64,000 bases of DNA from Endozoicomonas sp. OPT23 (GCF_009653635.1 NZ_PPFD01000003.1:638955-702954); one strand, 5' to 3'; positions 8,774 to 17,788 are shown, counted from the stretch's first letter. Numbers and translations are program-made. Notes: generated from the letters alone by a model not told the origin.

Positions 8774-9913
8774 ATGTCTTCTGATGCAGTTGCCCGCATT
8801 CGCGAATTACGTTCCCTGATCGAAGCCGAAGCTGAAACCACTGAATCCAGCCGCACTCTTTCTCCAAAGGTAGCTGACGCTTTTGCCGATGCAGGGCTTT
8901 TCCATCTTATGGTGCCTGCTGAAATCGGCGGTATGGAAGCGGACTGCGACACAATCATTGATGTGCTGGCTGAAGCTTCTTATGCCGACGGTGCTTCCGG
9001 CTGGAGTTTGATGGCCAACATCAACTCCACGGCCTATGTCGCTTATATCCATCCTGAAGCAGCCAGAGAAGTTGTTGCTACCAAGGCTGGTTGTGCTGCT
9101 GGTATGTTTGCTCCAGTCGGCATGGCTGTTAAAACCGATGGCGGTTACAGCGTTCAGGGCAAATATCAGTTTGGTTCCGGTTCTGGTCACTCTACTTATA
9201 TTGGCTGCGGTGCCATTGTTCTGGAAAACGGTCAGCCTCTGCCTCCTCATGCCAGCGGTATGCCACAGACCCGTTGCTCATTTATCCCGAAAGAAAATGC
9301 CGTAATGATGGACGGCTGGGACGTTATGGGTCTCACTGGCACTGGCAGTTACGATTATGCTGTTCCTGAACAGGTGGTGGATGAGAAATTCTCCTTTGAC
9401 CTGTTTGATGCGGCTCCAACAACGGGTGGAACTCTTTTCCATCTAGGCCCAATAGTTCTGGCTTCTATCTGTCACACAGGCTGGGTTCTGGGTGTGGGTC
9501 GCCGTGCCATCGATGAAATTCGTGACATCAGCAATGCCGGTCGTGCCCGTGCTGGTCAGGCACCTGTTAAAGAGCAGCAGTTCTTTGCCCGCCCGTTTGC
9601 TAAACATTCTCTGGCCATTGAAGCAGCCGAAGAGCTGAACCGTAAGATTTACCGTGAGATCATCGCTACTGTTGAAAGCGGTCAGCCCATGACGCATACC
9701 ATGTTTGAACGTACCCGTGCTGCTTCCACTTACATCACTGAAGTGTGTGAGGAAGCAGTGATCTGGGCTTACCGTAACGCCGGTTCCAAGGCCTTCCGTA
9801 ACCCGAGTGTTTTGCAGCGCTGCATGCGTGATGTATCGGTGGGCGGTCGTCATATGTTTGTGGATGCCAAAAACTATGAAGACCTGACCAAGCCTTTGAT
9901 GGCTGAAGGTTGA
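8774..9913 (+). CDS. acyl-CoA-dehydrogenase-fold flavoprotein
   Basis: The 379-residue protein shows the N-terminal helical domain with LFHLMVPAEIGG, the middle beta domain with GKYQFGSGSGHS, and the C-terminal four-helix domain. This is the acyl-CoA dehydrogenase fold. The absence of an obvious fatty-acid operon and the beta-domain sequence fit the two-component flavin monooxygenase branch (HsaA/DszC-like) as well as a true dehydrogenase, and I cannot decide. The ATG at 8774 is preferred over one 33 bp upstream because AAAGG lies about 8 bp before it. It is single-gene, and structured repeats follow. Confidence 0.8.
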   Translation: MSSDAVARIRELRSLIEAEAETTESSRTLSPKVADAFADAGLFHLMVPAEIGGMEADCDTIIDVLAEASYADGASGWSLMANINSTAYVAYIHPEAAREVVATKAGCAAGMFAPVGMAVKTDGGYSVQGKYQFGSGSGHSTYIGCGAIVLENGQPLPPHASGMPQTRCSFIPKENAVMMDGWDVMGLTGTGSYDYAVPEQVVDEKFSFDLFDAAPTTGGTLFHLGPIVLASICHTGWVLGVGRRAIDEIRDISNAGRARAGQAPVKEQQFFARPFAKHSLAIEAAEELNRKIYREIIATVESGQPMTHTMFERTRAASTYITEVCEEAVIWAYRNAGSKAFRNPSVLQRCMRDVSVGGRHMFVDAKNYEDLTKPLMAEG

Positions 9914-9924
9914 TCAGATTTTGT

Positions 9925-10055
9925 CGCTCCCATGCTCTGTGTGGGAGTCGTTTTCAAACCATTCTGGTCTTTGGGAGACCTTTCCCGCTCCACTGACCTT
10001 TCCTGGTCAGAGTCGCTAGTCGGCCATCCATGGCCTTTGGAAAGATCACCCAAAG
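9925..10055. repeat. cluster of five small stem-loops (REP-like)
   Basis: Five consecutive inverted repeats fill the gap: CTCCCA/TGGGAG (9927-9947, followed by TCGTTTT and usable as a terminator), GGTCT/AGACC (9966-9980), CTGACC/GGTCAG (9993-10010), GGCCAT/ATGGCC (10022-10035) and CTTTGG/CCAAAG (10035-10055). Units one and three share outer sequences CGCTCC and GAGTCG, as if copies of one degenerate element. Confidence 0.55.
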
Positions 10056-10078
10056 CCCTGCATTCCTCTTATCACACT

Positions 10079-10498
10079 CTAGACTTCTGTTGCTTCAATT
10101 CTATTGGCTGATTTTTCATCTTCTATTTTCTTTACTCGCTTCTTTTTTGGAAGTGGTGGTAATGGCCTCTTTGCATGCATCAGATGTTTCACAGCCATAA
10201 CCGGATGCCAGACCAGCATTCTCGGGCCACTGTAGCGCATGATAATTCGGGCTTTTTCCTTCATATCTTTTTTGTAGCAGTGGATCGGGCAGTTCTGGCA
10301 GGCTGGCTTGACCTGTCCATAAGGGCACTTTACAAGTCTGAACTCGGCAAAATCTACGAACTCTCTGCAATCAGTGCAGAGTTTGTTCACTCTTTCTTCG
10401 CCTTTGTGATGATTCCGACAGTAAATCTCTGTCATGGCGACGATGGTTCTGTGTTCGTATTTCAGCAGGCCGGTTAAAGGCTCAGTCTTTCTTTTCAT
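10079..10498 (-). CDS. ygbA: YgbA-family protein (nitrous oxide-stimulated promoter family)
   Basis: The product is about 139 residues, with pairs of cysteines (CTDC near 43-46, then CPYG, CQNCPIHCYK) that could bind metal, and the family signature MRYSGPRMLVWHP. YgbA belongs to PF11756 and is known from other gammaproteobacteria as a gene induced by nitric oxide through NsrR. Its biochemistry is unsettled. It lies 32 bp after hutX on the same strand and is probably part of hutW-hutX-ygbA. The ATG at 10498 is chosen; a GTG 9 bp upstream is an alternative. Confidence 0.85.
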   Translation of the reverse strand: MKRKTEPLTGLLKYEHRTIVAMTEIYCRNHHKGEERVNKLCTDCREFVDFAEFRLVKCPYGQVKPACQNCPIHCYKKDMKEKARIIMRYSGPRMLVWHPVMAVKHLMHAKRPLPPLPKKKRVKKIEDEKSANRIEATEV

Positions 10499-10530
10499 CA
10501 CGGGCACTCATGGACAGCTCGATTCAGAGA

Positions 10531-11049
10531 TCAGGCAGCCAGTTTCTTCAGTGCTTCGAATTTTTCCAGCTGCTCAGTCACAAAGGTTTTGTCGCCTGTC
10601 TCATTGAGAGAGCGGCGAATATAAAGTTTGAACACTGTTTTACCATGGTGACTGAAGAACTGCACAGATCGGGTTTCCACACCATGGAAAGGTTTAGATA
10701 CCAGAGCGATCTTGCTGAAACCTTCAAGCTTCAGGTGACCCTTGAGCAGGGTGTTCCTGTCGCTCATGTTGTAGTAACCGAATTTCTTGCCACCTTTTGG
10801 GAATGGACCTAACAGCTCAAAAATGTGGCCTTCAACATCAATAACCGTCAGAACATCACCCCAGGTACGGAATTCTTCGGTCAGCGTTTCAAACAAGCTG
10901 CCATCCAGCAATGTCACCATTTCTTCCGGCAGGTTTTCCACAGCCTGAAGCTCGGTAATTTTCAGCTCTCTGGCAATTTCTGCTGGCAGCTTTTCCGGTG
11001 TTTCAGCAATGATGGCGCGCACTGAATTTCTGATATTTTCTTGAGTCAT
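10531..11049 (-). CDS. hutX: HutX/ChuX-family cytoplasmic heme carrier
   Basis: The 172-residue soluble protein matches the HutX/ChuX/ShuX family (PF06228): an N-terminal helical part (AEIARELKITELQAV) and a beta-rich core with DVLTVIDVEGHIFELLGPFPKG and FKLYIRRSLN. Family members bind heme in the cytoplasm and hand it to the degrading enzyme. The gene starts 15 bp after hutW and probably shares its Fur-controlled promoter. Confidence 0.9.
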   Translation of the reverse strand: MTQENIRNSVRAIIAETPEKLPAEIARELKITELQAVENLPEEMVTLLDGSLFETLTEEFRTWGDVLTVIDVEGHIFELLGPFPKGGKKFGYYNMSDRNTLLKGHLKLEGFSKIALVSKPFHGVETRSVQFFSHHGKTVFKLYIRRSLNETGDKTFVTEQLEKFEALKKLAA

Positions 11050-11064
11050 GGTCGTTTTAATCCT

Positions 11065-12435
11065 TCAGGCTGCGGTTGCCGTTTGCTTATTCAATATTGT
11101 GGATAACTTGCTGAATTGAACAACGTAGTCGTGCAATCCCTGGTTCATATTGATCGCCCAGAACTGGCCAGCGAGAGTCAGGTCAATGAAGTTGCCTTTC
11201 CTGATTGCAAGGCCGTTGTTTTCCCAGGCCTGAAACAGTGGCTGACAGTGCTCTGAAAAGCTGAAACCAGCCTGATCCATTTTCTTCAGATCGAGATAGC
11301 CGAGATCAAATGCTGCCGCTGCGGCATAAAGCGCTTTATAAAGAGAATGTGGACGACTGATGCCCATAATCGGCTTCTGATGTCGCTCGATAGCTTCGCC
11401 GTACCCGTCCAGAGTGCGGTTTAACATGATGCCGTGACCGTCTATCTTGCCACCGGCACCAGAGCCGAAACAGAGCATGTCGGCGCCGGATTTCGCCAAA
11501 TGGTTATAGACATTACGTTCGCGGCTTCCTTTCCCCCAATGGCTAACACTCAGGCGCCGAAAGTGTTGCTGATCAAGGTATTCTACAGCCGCAGAAAACA
11601 TATCTGATTTTTCAGATATACCTGCAGGCTGTGGCATGGAACCTTTGGCAATACTCTGAGCCATACGGGTATGACCCATCAAGATGAGCTGGTAGAGATC
11701 CACACCATCAATGCCGGTCTGCACCATCATCTCCAGATCTTTCATCCAGCTTTCCATAGTTTGATACGGCAAACCGAATATAAGATCGACAACGGTTGCC
11801 AGCTGGTCAGTCGCCGTTAGTTTTTCCAATCGATCCAGCAGAAATTCCTGACTGTCGATGCGACTCATCTTTCTTCGAATGAAAGTATCAAAGGTTTGAA
11901 CACCGAGAGAAACACGGTTAAATCCGGCATCAACAATGGCACTGATTTTTTCGTCAGTGAGACCGTTGAAACGGGATTCGAAGGTTATTTCACAGTCATT
12001 TGTCAGCGGTAAGTTCCTGTGGATAACTTCCCCCAGCCTTTGAATCTGTTGGGGTTCAAGATCCGTGGGCGTGCCACCGCCAAAATAAACAGCATGGATA
12101 GGAGTGCTCTGGGCATTCTCTGTTTGTGCGGTTCTTTCAATGTCCAGAACCAGTTGATTCACAAAGTTATCCACAAGCTTGGAACGGGTTGTGTTCTGGA
12201 AAAAACCACAGTAGGAACACTTGGTTTTACAGAACGGAATATGGAAATAGGCCGCACGTTTTCCTTCACCTTTTCTGCTCATCAGATCATTCCAGACTTG
12301 CAGGGACTGATCAGGAGGCACTGATGTATTTCCACCGCCACTATGGGCGCCGGTCTTGCGGTCAAAAGCGTAACGAAGGGGGTCCGGACTGGATCGACCA
12401 GTCATTGCTTCGGTAAGACAAACAGACTCTTGCAT
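11065..12435 (-). CDS. hutW: HutW/ChuW radical-SAM heme-degrading methyltransferase
   Basis: The 456-residue protein has the radical-SAM iron-sulfur motif C69-x3-C73-x2-C76 (FCKTKCSYCGFF), the SAM-binding glycines YFGGGTPTDLEP and a HemN-like C-terminal region. ChuW-type enzymes open the porphyrin ring anaerobically, releasing iron and forming a linear tetrapyrrole. It is the first gene of hutW-hutX-ygbA and diverges from the receptor hutA. A Fur-type box lies 17 bp upstream of its start. HemN/HemW are alternatives, but the hut context and the length favour HutW. Confidence 0.92.
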   Translation of the reverse strand: MQESVCLTEAMTGRSSPDPLRYAFDRKTGAHSGGGNTSVPPDQSLQVWNDLMSRKGEGKRAAYFHIPFCKTKCSYCGFFQNTTRSKLVDNFVNQLVLDIERTAQTENAQSTPIHAVYFGGGTPTDLEPQQIQRLGEVIHRNLPLTNDCEITFESRFNGLTDEKISAIVDAGFNRVSLGVQTFDTFIRRKMSRIDSQEFLLDRLEKLTATDQLATVVDLIFGLPYQTMESWMKDLEMMVQTGIDGVDLYQLILMGHTRMAQSIAKGSMPQPAGISEKSDMFSAAVEYLDQQHFRRLSVSHWGKGSRERNVYNHLAKSGADMLCFGSGAGGKIDGHGIMLNRTLDGYGEAIERHQKPIMGISRPHSLYKALYAAAAAFDLGYLDLKKMDQAGFSFSEHCQPLFQAWENNGLAIRKGNFIDLTLAGQFWAINMNQGLHDYVVQFSKLSTILNKQTATAA

Positions 12436-12451
12436 GAGATAAATACTTACA

Positions 12452-12471
12452 AATACGAATCAATATCATTT
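12452..12471 (-). promoter_or_regulatory. predicted Fur box upstream of hutW
   Basis: On the minus strand the sequence reads AAATGATATTGATTCGTATT, closely matching the boxes before hutA, tonB and hutZ in this window and the Fur GATAAT-hexamer pattern. It begins 17 bp before the hutW ATG. Confidence 0.7.
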
Positions 12472-12590
12472 ATATTCAGTCACAGTTGATTTTATTTAAC
12501 ATCCTGTTTTAACGCACTTTTCTGCTTCCTTTGATCTCTGTCAATTTTGTCTGTCGATGACATTTCATTCTTATGGATTACTCTAACTAC

Positions 12591-12610
12591 AAATGATAAT
12601 GATTTGCATT
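12591..12610 (+). promoter_or_regulatory. predicted Fur box upstream of hutA
   Basis: AAATGATAATGATTTGCATT contains consecutive GATAAT-type hexamers. It lies 60 bp before the chosen hutA start and about 120 bp from the hutW box. The two probably give iron-repressed divergent transcription. Confidence 0.75.
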
Positions 12611-12669
12611 AGAGTTTATATTTGAATAACATCCAGCTCCAGCTAGCATGTCCCAGGGGGAAACGGGCC

Positions 12670-14898
12670 ATGCACCCTCATAGTTCAGGTACTCACAAGG
12701 CTTATTGGATGTTTACGAAAAGCAGACTCGCTGTTGCCGTCATGGCGATTTCTTCCGGACTGGTTTATGCAGACCAGCCAGCAGATGAAAATGTAACCTT
12801 GCTGGATCAGATCACTGTTTCCGCTACTCGCTCTGAAAAGCAGGTAGGTGACATTGCTGGTACTGTATCCGTTATCAGTGAAGAGCAGATTGAGAATCAG
12901 CTTTCAAACAGCGTTGAAGATGTATTGCGCTACGAGCCTGGTGTTACAACAGAAGGCAGTGGACGACTGGGTTTTAAGGGGTTCAATATTCGCGGAATGA
13001 GTGGCAACCGCGTAAAGGTATTGCTTGACGGTGTCAGTATGGCAAGCACTTACCAGAGTGGCTCCGAGTTTCTGCGCCCAGAGCAAGATTACGTTGACGT
13101 TGATTCCCTTAAGTCTATTGAAATTGTGAAAGGGCCAAGCTCTACACTCTATGGCAGCGATGCTCTGGGTGGTGTCGTTGCCTTTGTCAGCAAAGCTCCA
13201 GCGGACTACCTGAAAGATGACCAGAATGATACATACACATCTCTCAAAGGTAGTTACAGCAGTGTAAACAAGGCCTTCACAGAAACAGCAACTCTTGCTA
13301 ATCGAAACGGCAGTATTGAGAGCTTGCTTGTTTACACAAGAAGAGATGGCAAAGAAACCGAAAATCATAGTGGTGCTGATATTCAGGGTCTGGACAGGGG
13401 CACTTCCGAAAGTCTTGATTCCGGCTCTAACAATATACTTGCAGATATTCGCTACAAGACTGATGAACACAATTCTTTTGGCCTGAAAGTCGATTGGCTT
13501 GATCAAAAATCTGATTCAGGCCTGGAAGCTACCGTTGATGCCAGGGACCATTCTGATGATTCCCGGATTCGCAGAAGAGTCAGTCTGAATCATATCTGGC
13601 AAGGTGAGACCGCTGCCTTTGATTCTGTTGATACAAAACTCACATGGCAGAAATCCAAGAGTAACCAGATTACTTACACCTATGGTTCTGCAAGTCTGGG
13701 TGAGCGTGAAAAAGATTACTTCTACGAACAAAAGGGTTATCAGTTCAGCAGCCAGTTCGATAAGAGCATTTCTCTAGCCGGAAGTGATCACCATATTACT
13801 TATGGTATTTCTGCCAAAAAAGAAGATCTTGAAAACGATAACAAAACAGCCAGACTGGATACCGGTGAAGTTCTGCCACCGGATGAATTGCATCAGCCTG
13901 GTCGATACTCTCCTCTCGCTACAAACAAGTCTTATGGCTTCTTCCTGCAGGATGAAATCGGTCTTGGTCAGTTTACCCTGACTCCAGGTATCAGATATGA
14001 CAACTACAAGCTGTCACCTAAAACTGACTCCGAATTCCCGACACAGCTTGATGAAAACAAGGGTGATTCAATTACCGCAAAACTTGGAGCCATCTACGAC
14101 TTGAGTGACAACACCACAGTCTTTGCTCTCTATAGCCAGGGATTCAGGGCACCAACGCTTGATGAAGCTTATTACGCTTACGAAAACATTTTTGTACCGG
14201 GAACAAAAACAGGGTACGCCTATCTTGCAAACCCTGATCTGAAGCCGGAAGAGAGTGACTCCTTTGAGCTGGGTGTTCGCTTCAACGGCCAGTTCGGTGT
14301 GTTTGAAATCACAGGTTTCCACAACAAATACAAAAACTTCATCGAAGAAGTTGCAATCAGTAACTCCGGTTACTCTTATGGCGCTTACCAAAACCAGAAT
14401 ATTTCCAATGCAGTGATCGAAGGCTTTGAGATTCGTGGCGAGATTTGGGCAGATGAGCTGCTTGGTATGCCAGAAGGAACTTCTATTAACTTTGCAGTTG
14501 CCAAATCCCGTGGTGCTAACAAAGATGCCAACAAACCTCTGGAATCAATTGCTCCTGTTTCAGCAGTACTCGGTCTGAACTATGATCACACTTCTGGCCT
14601 GTTTGGTGGTGCTCTTAATTTGAAGGCTGCTGGCGGAAAAGGGCAGAGCGATATTGAGAACACCGACAGATTTGAAACTGCCGGATACGGTGTATTTGAT
14701 CTGACTGGTTATTACAAGCCTGTAAACAGTCTCACTCTGAGAGCGGGCCTCTTTAATATTACTGATAAAGAGTATTGGAAGTGGGAAGACATTCGTGGAC
14801 TTCAAAAGTCTGGTCGAGGAGCTATCAGCACATCAGCATTTGACCGTTACAGCCAGCCAGGCCGTAACTTCTCTGTCAGCGCCAAGTACGAATTCTGA
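12670..14898 (+). CDS. hutA: TonB-dependent heme/hemoglobin outer-membrane receptor
   Basis: The outer-membrane beta-barrel receptor takes up heme or hemoproteins using TonB energy. The 742-residue product has an export signal near 15-36 (VAVMAISSGLVYA), a TonB box ITVSATRS, a plug domain (about 60-170, with RGMSGNRVKVLLDG and GPSSTLYGSDALGG) and a barrel ending in the typical C-terminal Phe. The extended FRAPTLDEAYY segment fits the hemoglobin/lactoferrin receptor family. ATG 12670 is chosen because AGGGGG lies 9 bp upstream; a TTG at 12622 and an ATG at 12709 are alternatives. A Fur box is upstream and a strong terminator follows. Confidence 0.92.
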   Translation: MHPHSSGTHKAYWMFTKSRLAVAVMAISSGLVYADQPADENVTLLDQITVSATRSEKQVGDIAGTVSVISEEQIENQLSNSVEDVLRYEPGVTTEGSGRLGFKGFNIRGMSGNRVKVLLDGVSMASTYQSGSEFLRPEQDYVDVDSLKSIEIVKGPSSTLYGSDALGGVVAFVSKAPADYLKDDQNDTYTSLKGSYSSVNKAFTETATLANRNGSIESLLVYTRRDGKETENHSGADIQGLDRGTSESLDSGSNNILADIRYKTDEHNSFGLKVDWLDQKSDSGLEATVDARDHSDDSRIRRRVSLNHIWQGETAAFDSVDTKLTWQKSKSNQITYTYGSASLGEREKDYFYEQKGYQFSSQFDKSISLAGSDHHITYGISAKKEDLENDNKTARLDTGEVLPPDELHQPGRYSPLATNKSYGFFLQDEIGLGQFTLTPGIRYDNYKLSPKTDSEFPTQLDENKGDSITAKLGAIYDLSDNTTVFALYSQGFRAPTLDEAYYAYENIFVPGTKTGYAYLANPDLKPEESDSFELGVRFNGQFGVFEITGFHNKYKNFIEEVAISNSGYSYGAYQNQNISNAVIEGFEIRGEIWADELLGMPEGTSINFAVAKSRGANKDANKPLESIAPVSAVLGLNYDHTSGLFGGALNLKAAGGKGQSDIENTDRFETAGYGVFDLTGYYKPVNSLTLRAGLFNITDKEYWKWEDIRGLQKSGRGAISTSAFDRYSQPGRNFSVSAKYEF

Positions 14899-14921
14899 CA
14901 CTTTCTTTCATAATGCACCCT

Positions 14922-14950
14922 AGAGCCAGCAGCCAATACTGCTGGCTTTT
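14922..14950 (+). terminator. rho-independent terminator of hutA
   Basis: AGCCAGCAG (14924-14932) pairs perfectly with CTGCTGGCT (14939-14947) around a six-base loop and is followed by TTT. It separates hutA from the tonB operon, which has its own Fur box. Confidence 0.85.
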
Positions 14951-14976
14951 AGCATCTTTTCTATCCATTAAAAACA

Positions 14977-14996
14977 AATACGAATTATTATCATTA
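14977..14996 (-). promoter_or_regulatory. predicted Fur box upstream of tonB
   Basis: The minus strand reads TAATGATAATAATTCGTATT, near-identical to the hutW and hutA boxes. It lies 65 bp before tonB and could repress the whole tonB-hutD operon when iron is sufficient. Confidence 0.7.
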
Positions 14997-15061
14997 AGCT
15001 TATTGAATAGACTCATTAGTTGAAGTAACCTTGCCTCGTTCACTCATTACTTAACTGAACC

Positions 15062-15790
15062 ATGCCCAGACTTCTGCTGTTTACACTATTGCTCTCTATA
15101 ACTGCTCATGTAGCAGTGGCTTTCTATGAAGGTGAGCAAACAGTAGAAGTAAAAAACTCTGCGGGCAGTATCAAGGCTCCCGTCAGCCTGACTTTTGCTA
15201 CAGTTTCAAAACCTGCATCGAAACCGGAGCCAAAGCCAGAACCGGTGAAAAAAGAGGCTCCCAAACCAGAGCCGAAGCCTGTCGTAAAAAAAGTCGAGCC
15301 AAAGAAAGACGTTATCAAGCTGGCCAAACCAAAATTTGAGCCCGAGCCTGAAGTAAAAAAGACACCTGAGAAAAAACCGGAAATTAAAACGGAAAAGATT
15401 ATTAAGAAACGGGAAGAGCCGGTTAAGCCTGAACCAAAAAAGGAACAGCCAGCTGAACCTGAAGTGGTTAAGTCAGTAAAGAAAAAAGTGGAAGTAGAAG
15501 GAGTCAGCGACCAACCCGTTTTTGTTGCCCAGCCTTCTATTCGAAAAGCTCCTCTGAAATACCCGCGCATGGCCAAACGACGAAATTATCAGGGCACTGT
15601 TCAACTTGAAGTAATCGTCGACAGAAAGGGCTTTCCTATTGGTATCAGGATTCTCGAATCATCCGGTTACAAGCTGCTCGATAAGTCAGCGGTGTCTGCC
15701 GTCGAAGAATGGGAATTTGAACCCCAGAAAATCAATGACCGTCTGGTCGTTTCCAGAGTCCACGTTCCCGTGGCCTTTCAGCTAAATTAG
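15062..15790 (+). CDS. tonB: TonB energy transducer dedicated to heme uptake
   Basis: TonB spans the periplasm and couples the proton gradient to the outer-membrane receptor. The 242-residue protein has an N-terminal membrane anchor (about 3-21), a long Pro/Lys/Glu linker (about 45-150) and the C-terminal TonB domain with AKRRNYQGTVQLEVIVD and LDKSAVSAVEEWEFEP. It opens the operon tonB-exbB-exbD-hutB-hutC-hutD, an arrangement known from Vibrio heme loci. Confidence 0.92.
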   Translation: MPRLLLFTLLLSITAHVAVAFYEGEQTVEVKNSAGSIKAPVSLTFATVSKPASKPEPKPEPVKKEAPKPEPKPVVKKVEPKKDVIKLAKPKFEPEPEVKKTPEKKPEIKTEKIIKKREEPVKPEPKKEQPAEPEVVKSVKKKVEVEGVSDQPVFVAQPSIRKAPLKYPRMAKRRNYQGTVQLEVIVDRKGFPIGIRILESSGYKLLDKSAVSAVEEWEFEPQKINDRLVVSRVHVPVAFQLN

Positions 15791-15801
15791 TGGAATATCA
15801 C

Positions 15802-16521
15802 ATGTTACTGGAACACATAGAATCACTGGGCCTGATGGGCTGGCCACTGATCATTGCTTCCTGCTTCAGTATGGCACTGATTCTGGAAAGGCTGATCAGC
15901 TTTGCCTTATTACCTTCACTCAGTCGTACGAGCATGAGCGCTGTTCTGGCCGAAGTCAGAGGCTGCTCCCATTGCCGCAACAGTAAAAACAATCTGTGCA
16001 AAAACCTTGTAAAAGGCAAAGGCATTCGCAAGGGCATTGCCGTTTTGTTGAGCCATAACGACAGTGGTAAGGAATTAAGAGAAGAGGTAGCCGGCATCTG
16101 GCTACTGAAACAGAAGCAGAAGCTGAACACCTGGTTAAAGCCGCTGATGCTGATTGGAATACTGGCTCCTATGCTGGGCCTTCTTGGCACAGTGATTGGA
16201 TTGATTGATATGTTCCGCGGCATAGCTGAAGTCCAGGGGCCAGTTACGCCTGACGTTCTTGCCGGGGGTCTTTGGACTGCCATGTTCACGACCGCTCTGG
16301 GTCTGATGATTGCTATTCCATCTCTGGCTGCTGCCCATGGTTTTGGTATCTGGGCAAATCATTACCTGTCCAAGCTGGAGTTCGCCATGAACCATGCCAA
16401 CCTTCTTCTGGAAGGTCTGAGTATGAACGACGAAGGCTTTTCAGCAACGGCAGAAGCCGGCACTTTAGAAGAGAGCGGTGCTTCAGAAATGAGTAGCTGC
16501 CCGGAAGCTGTAGCAGCATGA
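15802..16521 (+). CDS. exbB: ExbB proton-channel subunit
   Basis: ExbB is a MotA/TolQ/ExbB-family inner-membrane protein that forms the pentameric channel energising TonB. The 239-residue product has a first helix at about 10-32 and two more in the C-terminal half with the family signature LGLLGTVIGLIDMF and TALGLMIAIPSLAA. A CxxC pair (CSHCRNSKNNLC) in the cytoplasmic loop is unusual for the family. ATG 15802 is preferred over GTG 15790, which overlaps the tonB stop. The exbD start overlaps its stop by 4 bp. Confidence 0.9.
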   Translation: MLLEHIESLGLMGWPLIIASCFSMALILERLISFALLPSLSRTSMSAVLAEVRGCSHCRNSKNNLCKNLVKGKGIRKGIAVLLSHNDSGKELREEVAGIWLLKQKQKLNTWLKPLMLIGILAPMLGLLGTVIGLIDMFRGIAEVQGPVTPDVLAGGLWTAMFTTALGLMIAIPSLAAAHGFGIWANHYLSKLEFAMNHANLLLEGLSMNDEGFSATAEAGTLEESGASEMSSCPEAVAA

Positions 16522-16946
16522 TCAGAATCAACTCCGACGAAGAAACCAGCGCAGCGTTTCCCGCTGCTGACCTGACGCCACTGCTGGATGTGGTTTTTAT
16601 TGTCATGGTCTTCCTGCTGTTTACCGCTAACGTCCAGACCTTAAGCCTTCCAGTCAACCTGCCGGAAGCCAGTCGTGAAGAAGCCAGCCTGTCTCAGGAA
16701 CCAAAAACCCTGACTGTCAGCATTCTTGCTGAAAACCAGCCGTGGGCACTGGAAGAGCAAAAGTTCAATGACTTTGAGAGCCTCAGTAAAGCTCTATTGT
16801 TGAAAGTAAAAGAAGCTCCGGAGACCACTGTACTGGTTGCCGGAGACAAAGAAGCACCACTTGGTCGTCTGGTTGAATTGATGGCCTTTTTCAGCAAACA
16901 CAAAATTACCGCTGCACAAGTCCTTATGGAGGAGAGCACCCAATGA
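16518..16946 (+). CDS. exbD: ExbD proton-channel subunit
   Basis: The 142-residue protein has a short cytoplasmic N-terminus, one membrane helix (about 20-40) containing the essential aspartate in LTPLLDVVFIVMVF, and a periplasmic domain. It works with ExbB and TonB. Its ATG overlaps the exbB stop and its end overlaps the hutB start by 4 bp, indicating tight translational coupling. Confidence 0.92.
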   Translation: MIRINSDEETSAAFPAADLTPLLDVVFIVMVFLLFTANVQTLSLPVNLPEASREEASLSQEPKTLTVSILAENQPWALEEQKFNDFESLSKALLLKVKEAPETTVLVAGDKEAPLGRLVELMAFFSKHKITAAQVLMEESTQ

Positions 16947-17788
16947 AGAAGTTATTACTGGCTGTTGCTGCCTGCCTGCCCATGACCCTGATGGCAGCGC
17001 AAAAAAACGACGCTCGTATTATTTCTGCCGGTAACGGCATTACCGAGATTATTTATACACTGGGTGCCGGTGAACAGGTTATTGCTGTTGATTCCACCAG
17101 TAACTTTCCAGACGAAGTAAATAAGTTACCAAAACTGGGTTATCACAAGGCTCTGTCTGCTGAAGGCATTCTGGCTCTACAGCCAGACCTTCTGGTAGGC
17201 ACCAACGATATGGGGCCTGATACCACGATCACTCAGCTGGAAATGGCCGGGCTGGATATTGCTTCCTACCCGGTAAAAGATTCTGCTGAAAACATTAAGG
17301 AGCGTATTACTGCTCTGGCTGATTTACTGGGTCGTGAAGAGCAGGGCAAAGCTCTCTGGAGTTCTATCTCAGCTGACCTGAACAAAGCAAAAGAGATCGC
17401 ATCCGACAAGAAGAAGCCGAAGGTTATCTTCCTGTTGGCCATGGGCAATCGTTCACCTTCCATTTCCGGCGGTGAAACCGGTGCTAATGCCCTGATCAAT
17501 ATGGCGGGCGGTGTTAACCCTGCAGAGAAACAGTTCACCAGTTACAAGCCTCTTTCAACAGAAGCGCTTCTGGCTATGTCGCCTGATGTTATTCTGTTCT
17601 CGGATCGCGGTCGGGGAACCACTGTCGACCAGCTGCTTGATATACAGCCTGCGCTGAAACAGACACCGGCAGGAAAAAACCGTAGAGTTATAAACCTTGA
17701 TGGACGTCTTCTGTTAGGTGGCCTGGGTCCCAGAACCGGTGAAACCGTTCTTCGCCTGGCAAGAGCGTTTTATAAAACAGAACATTAA
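16943..17788 (+). CDS. hutB: HutB periplasmic heme-binding protein
   Basis: The 281-residue protein is the substrate-binding component of a heme ABC importer (PF01497 family). A Sec signal peptide ends near residue 19 (PMTLMAAQ). The two lobes include RIISAGNGITEIIYTLGAG and ISGGETGANALINMAGG. The start overlaps exbD by 4 bp. HutC and HutD follow. Confidence 0.9.
   Translation: MKKLLLAVAACLPMTLMAAQKNDARIISAGNGITEIIYTLGAGEQVIAVDSTSNFPDEVNKLPKLGYHKALSAEGILALQPDLLVGTNDMGPDTTITQLEMAGLDIASYPVKDSAENIKERITALADLLGREEQGKALWSSISADLNKAKEIASDKKKPKVIFLLAMGNRSPSISGGETGANALINMAGGVNPAEKQFTSYKPLSTEALLAMSPDVILFSDRGRGTTVDQLLDIQPALKQTPAGKNRRVINLDGRLLLGGLGPRTGETVLRLARAFYKTEH

Noticed and set aside
15124-15576. 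Minus-strand frame opposite tonB
   Set aside because: Its Ser/Gly/Phe-rich product is simply the complement of the Pro/Lys/Glu repeat of TonB.
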